Shown here: positions 63,333 through 64,000 of the stretch, piece after piece
Layout of the letters: every line of letters begins with the position of its first letter
How positions within the stretch are numbered: position 1 is the stretch's first letter
Origin: Symsagittifera roscoffensis
Lineage: Eukaryota > Xenacoelomorpha > Acoela > Convolutidae
Length of the DNA stretch: 64,000 bases
Assembly: GCF_963678635.1 (NCBI RefSeq)
Contig: NC_087062.1
Coordinates: 37,104,052 to 37,168,051 of the forward strand
Direction of reading: 5' to 3'
Notes under the pieces: generated by a model
Database searches by the model: none
Seen by the model: only the letters and a program-made list of their open reading frames with translations
Told to the model about the DNA's origin: nothing
Position numbers and translations under genes: made by a program

Positions 63333-63991
63333 CTATCCATGATAGCCTGAGTTCGCCTTTCCGTCATCGCATCTATCTTTGTTCTTTGTGTCAAGAGTCC
63401 CAAGAGACTGCTCTTGCTGAATTCTCAACTTCTCCATGTCGTCCCTTAAGCGTAACTCTCTCTGTTCCGCTTCTCTTGTCATTCGCGACAAGTTCTTTGC
63501 TATTTGTTCATCCGTTCTTTCCTTCAAGCGTTTTTTGCTTCTAACAACTTCTTGTCTATTGCGGTTTATTTCTTCCCGCACACTTTCTCTTTCAACGTGG
63601 ACTGCCCTCTCTAGTTCACTCATTCTTATGGACGTCTGTTCATTTTGTTCTCCTATAGTGCCCACTATGTTGTTGAAGGCTTCTTCCAATGATGCTCCGT
63701 TTTCTACTAGTGGCGTCACAAGTGGCGGTGTCACCCTGTCGATCCCAGTTAGCTTTGTGCTGGTCGAGATTCATGATTTGATTCTCTGCCTCGACATCTT
63801 TTCATTATCCACCTCTGGATCCGCCGATGCGGTGCTTAACCCCATGTTTCTATTCTCCCCAGTTCGCGTTTCCATATTTGTCATACTCACAAAGTCTCTT
63901 GACTGGCCTGATGTGTTTGTGTCTTTGCTTATCGTTCTCACCACACCAAATTTGTCCATGGTTCCAGTCTCTCTGTCGGTGTACGCCTCAT
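63333..63991 (-). pseudogene. Gag N-terminal coiled-coil protein, element 2
   Basis: The ATG at 63989-63991 opens a Met-Arg-Arg start like element 1, followed by frame changes. 63771-63959 contains a FVSMTNMETRTGE segment aligning with the element 1 FSVSMVNTRSAKE region. 63333-63734 (133 aa) is an Arg/Glu-rich coiled coil. No TAATG overlap with the capsid ORF is visible here. Confidence 0.6.
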
Positions 63992-64000
63992 TCTCCTGGG

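Larger units (their letters stand above)
48709..64000 (-). mobile_element. Giant Ty3/gypsy-like retroelement 2, RT/RNase H deleted, right end outside window
   Basis: The order matches element 1: gag (start near 63991), zinc knuckles, protease, a short linker, then directly the integrase core, followed by acc1 to acc6. Sequence identity to element 1 is low enough that only motifs align easily, so these are separate lineages of one family. A junction near 60.45 kb removes the RT, RNase H, connection and integrase zinc finger, about 2.9 kb by comparison with element 1. The accessory block is better preserved than in element 1; acc2 is one uninterrupted 605-codon frame. The 5' LTR would lie right of the window. 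Confidence 0.87.

Overview
The window is retroelement DNA from a eukaryote, almost certainly an invertebrate animal. The reading frames follow Ty3/gypsy gag-pol order: CCHC zinc knuckles, a DTG protease, a YVDD reverse transcriptase, RNase H, and an integrase with a GPF-type C-terminus. There is no operon, rRNA, tRNA or recognisable host gene, and the species cannot be named from the sequence. All recognisable genes lie on the minus strand, so each element reads from high to low coordinates.

Layout from right to left. (1) 48.7-64.0 kb is element 2. It runs from the gag start near 63991 through a pol lacking reverse transcriptase and RNase H (about 2.9 kb deleted near 60.45 kb) into about 10 kb of accessory genes. 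(2) 45.1-48.7 kb is non-coding DNA with short repeats and hairpins. (3) 44.9-45.1 kb is a stray 219-bp copy of part of element 2. (4) 30.4-44.9 kb is a 14.5-kb satellite-like array of 21-bp units. (5) 1-30.15 kb is element 1, a diverged relative of element 2 with the same gene order. It carries two recent internal tandem duplications: 5,922 bp of gag-pol (18158-24079 and 24113-30034, with a 33-bp junction) and 6,633 bp of accessory genes (16-6648 and 6649-13281).

The main point of interest is the block downstream of integrase, kept in the same order in both elements although they are strongly diverged. I label the genes acc1 to acc6; these are descriptive labels, not gene names. acc1 ends in a macro-like domain resembling the TARG1/OARD1 group of ADP-ribose binders and hydrolases. 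acc2 joins a nuclear-localisation-type basic motif and a coiled coil to an SGNH/GDSL hydrolase domain. acc3 is a basic/Ser-rich protein with a conserved GxND motif near its end. acc4 is a long, mostly helical protein. acc5 is a run of small charged proteins. acc6 is a large protein with a C-x4-C-x6-C-x4-C cluster and a PCHCL motif. Conserved order and motifs suggest these genes worked for the element, perhaps in particle structure or host modulation, but no function is shown.

Both copies are damaged. Element 1 pol carries stops of all three kinds, frameshifts and a lost integrase catalytic position; element 2 lacks RT and has an altered integrase catalytic residue. Neither appears autonomous today. 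No LTR pair could be defined inside the window.
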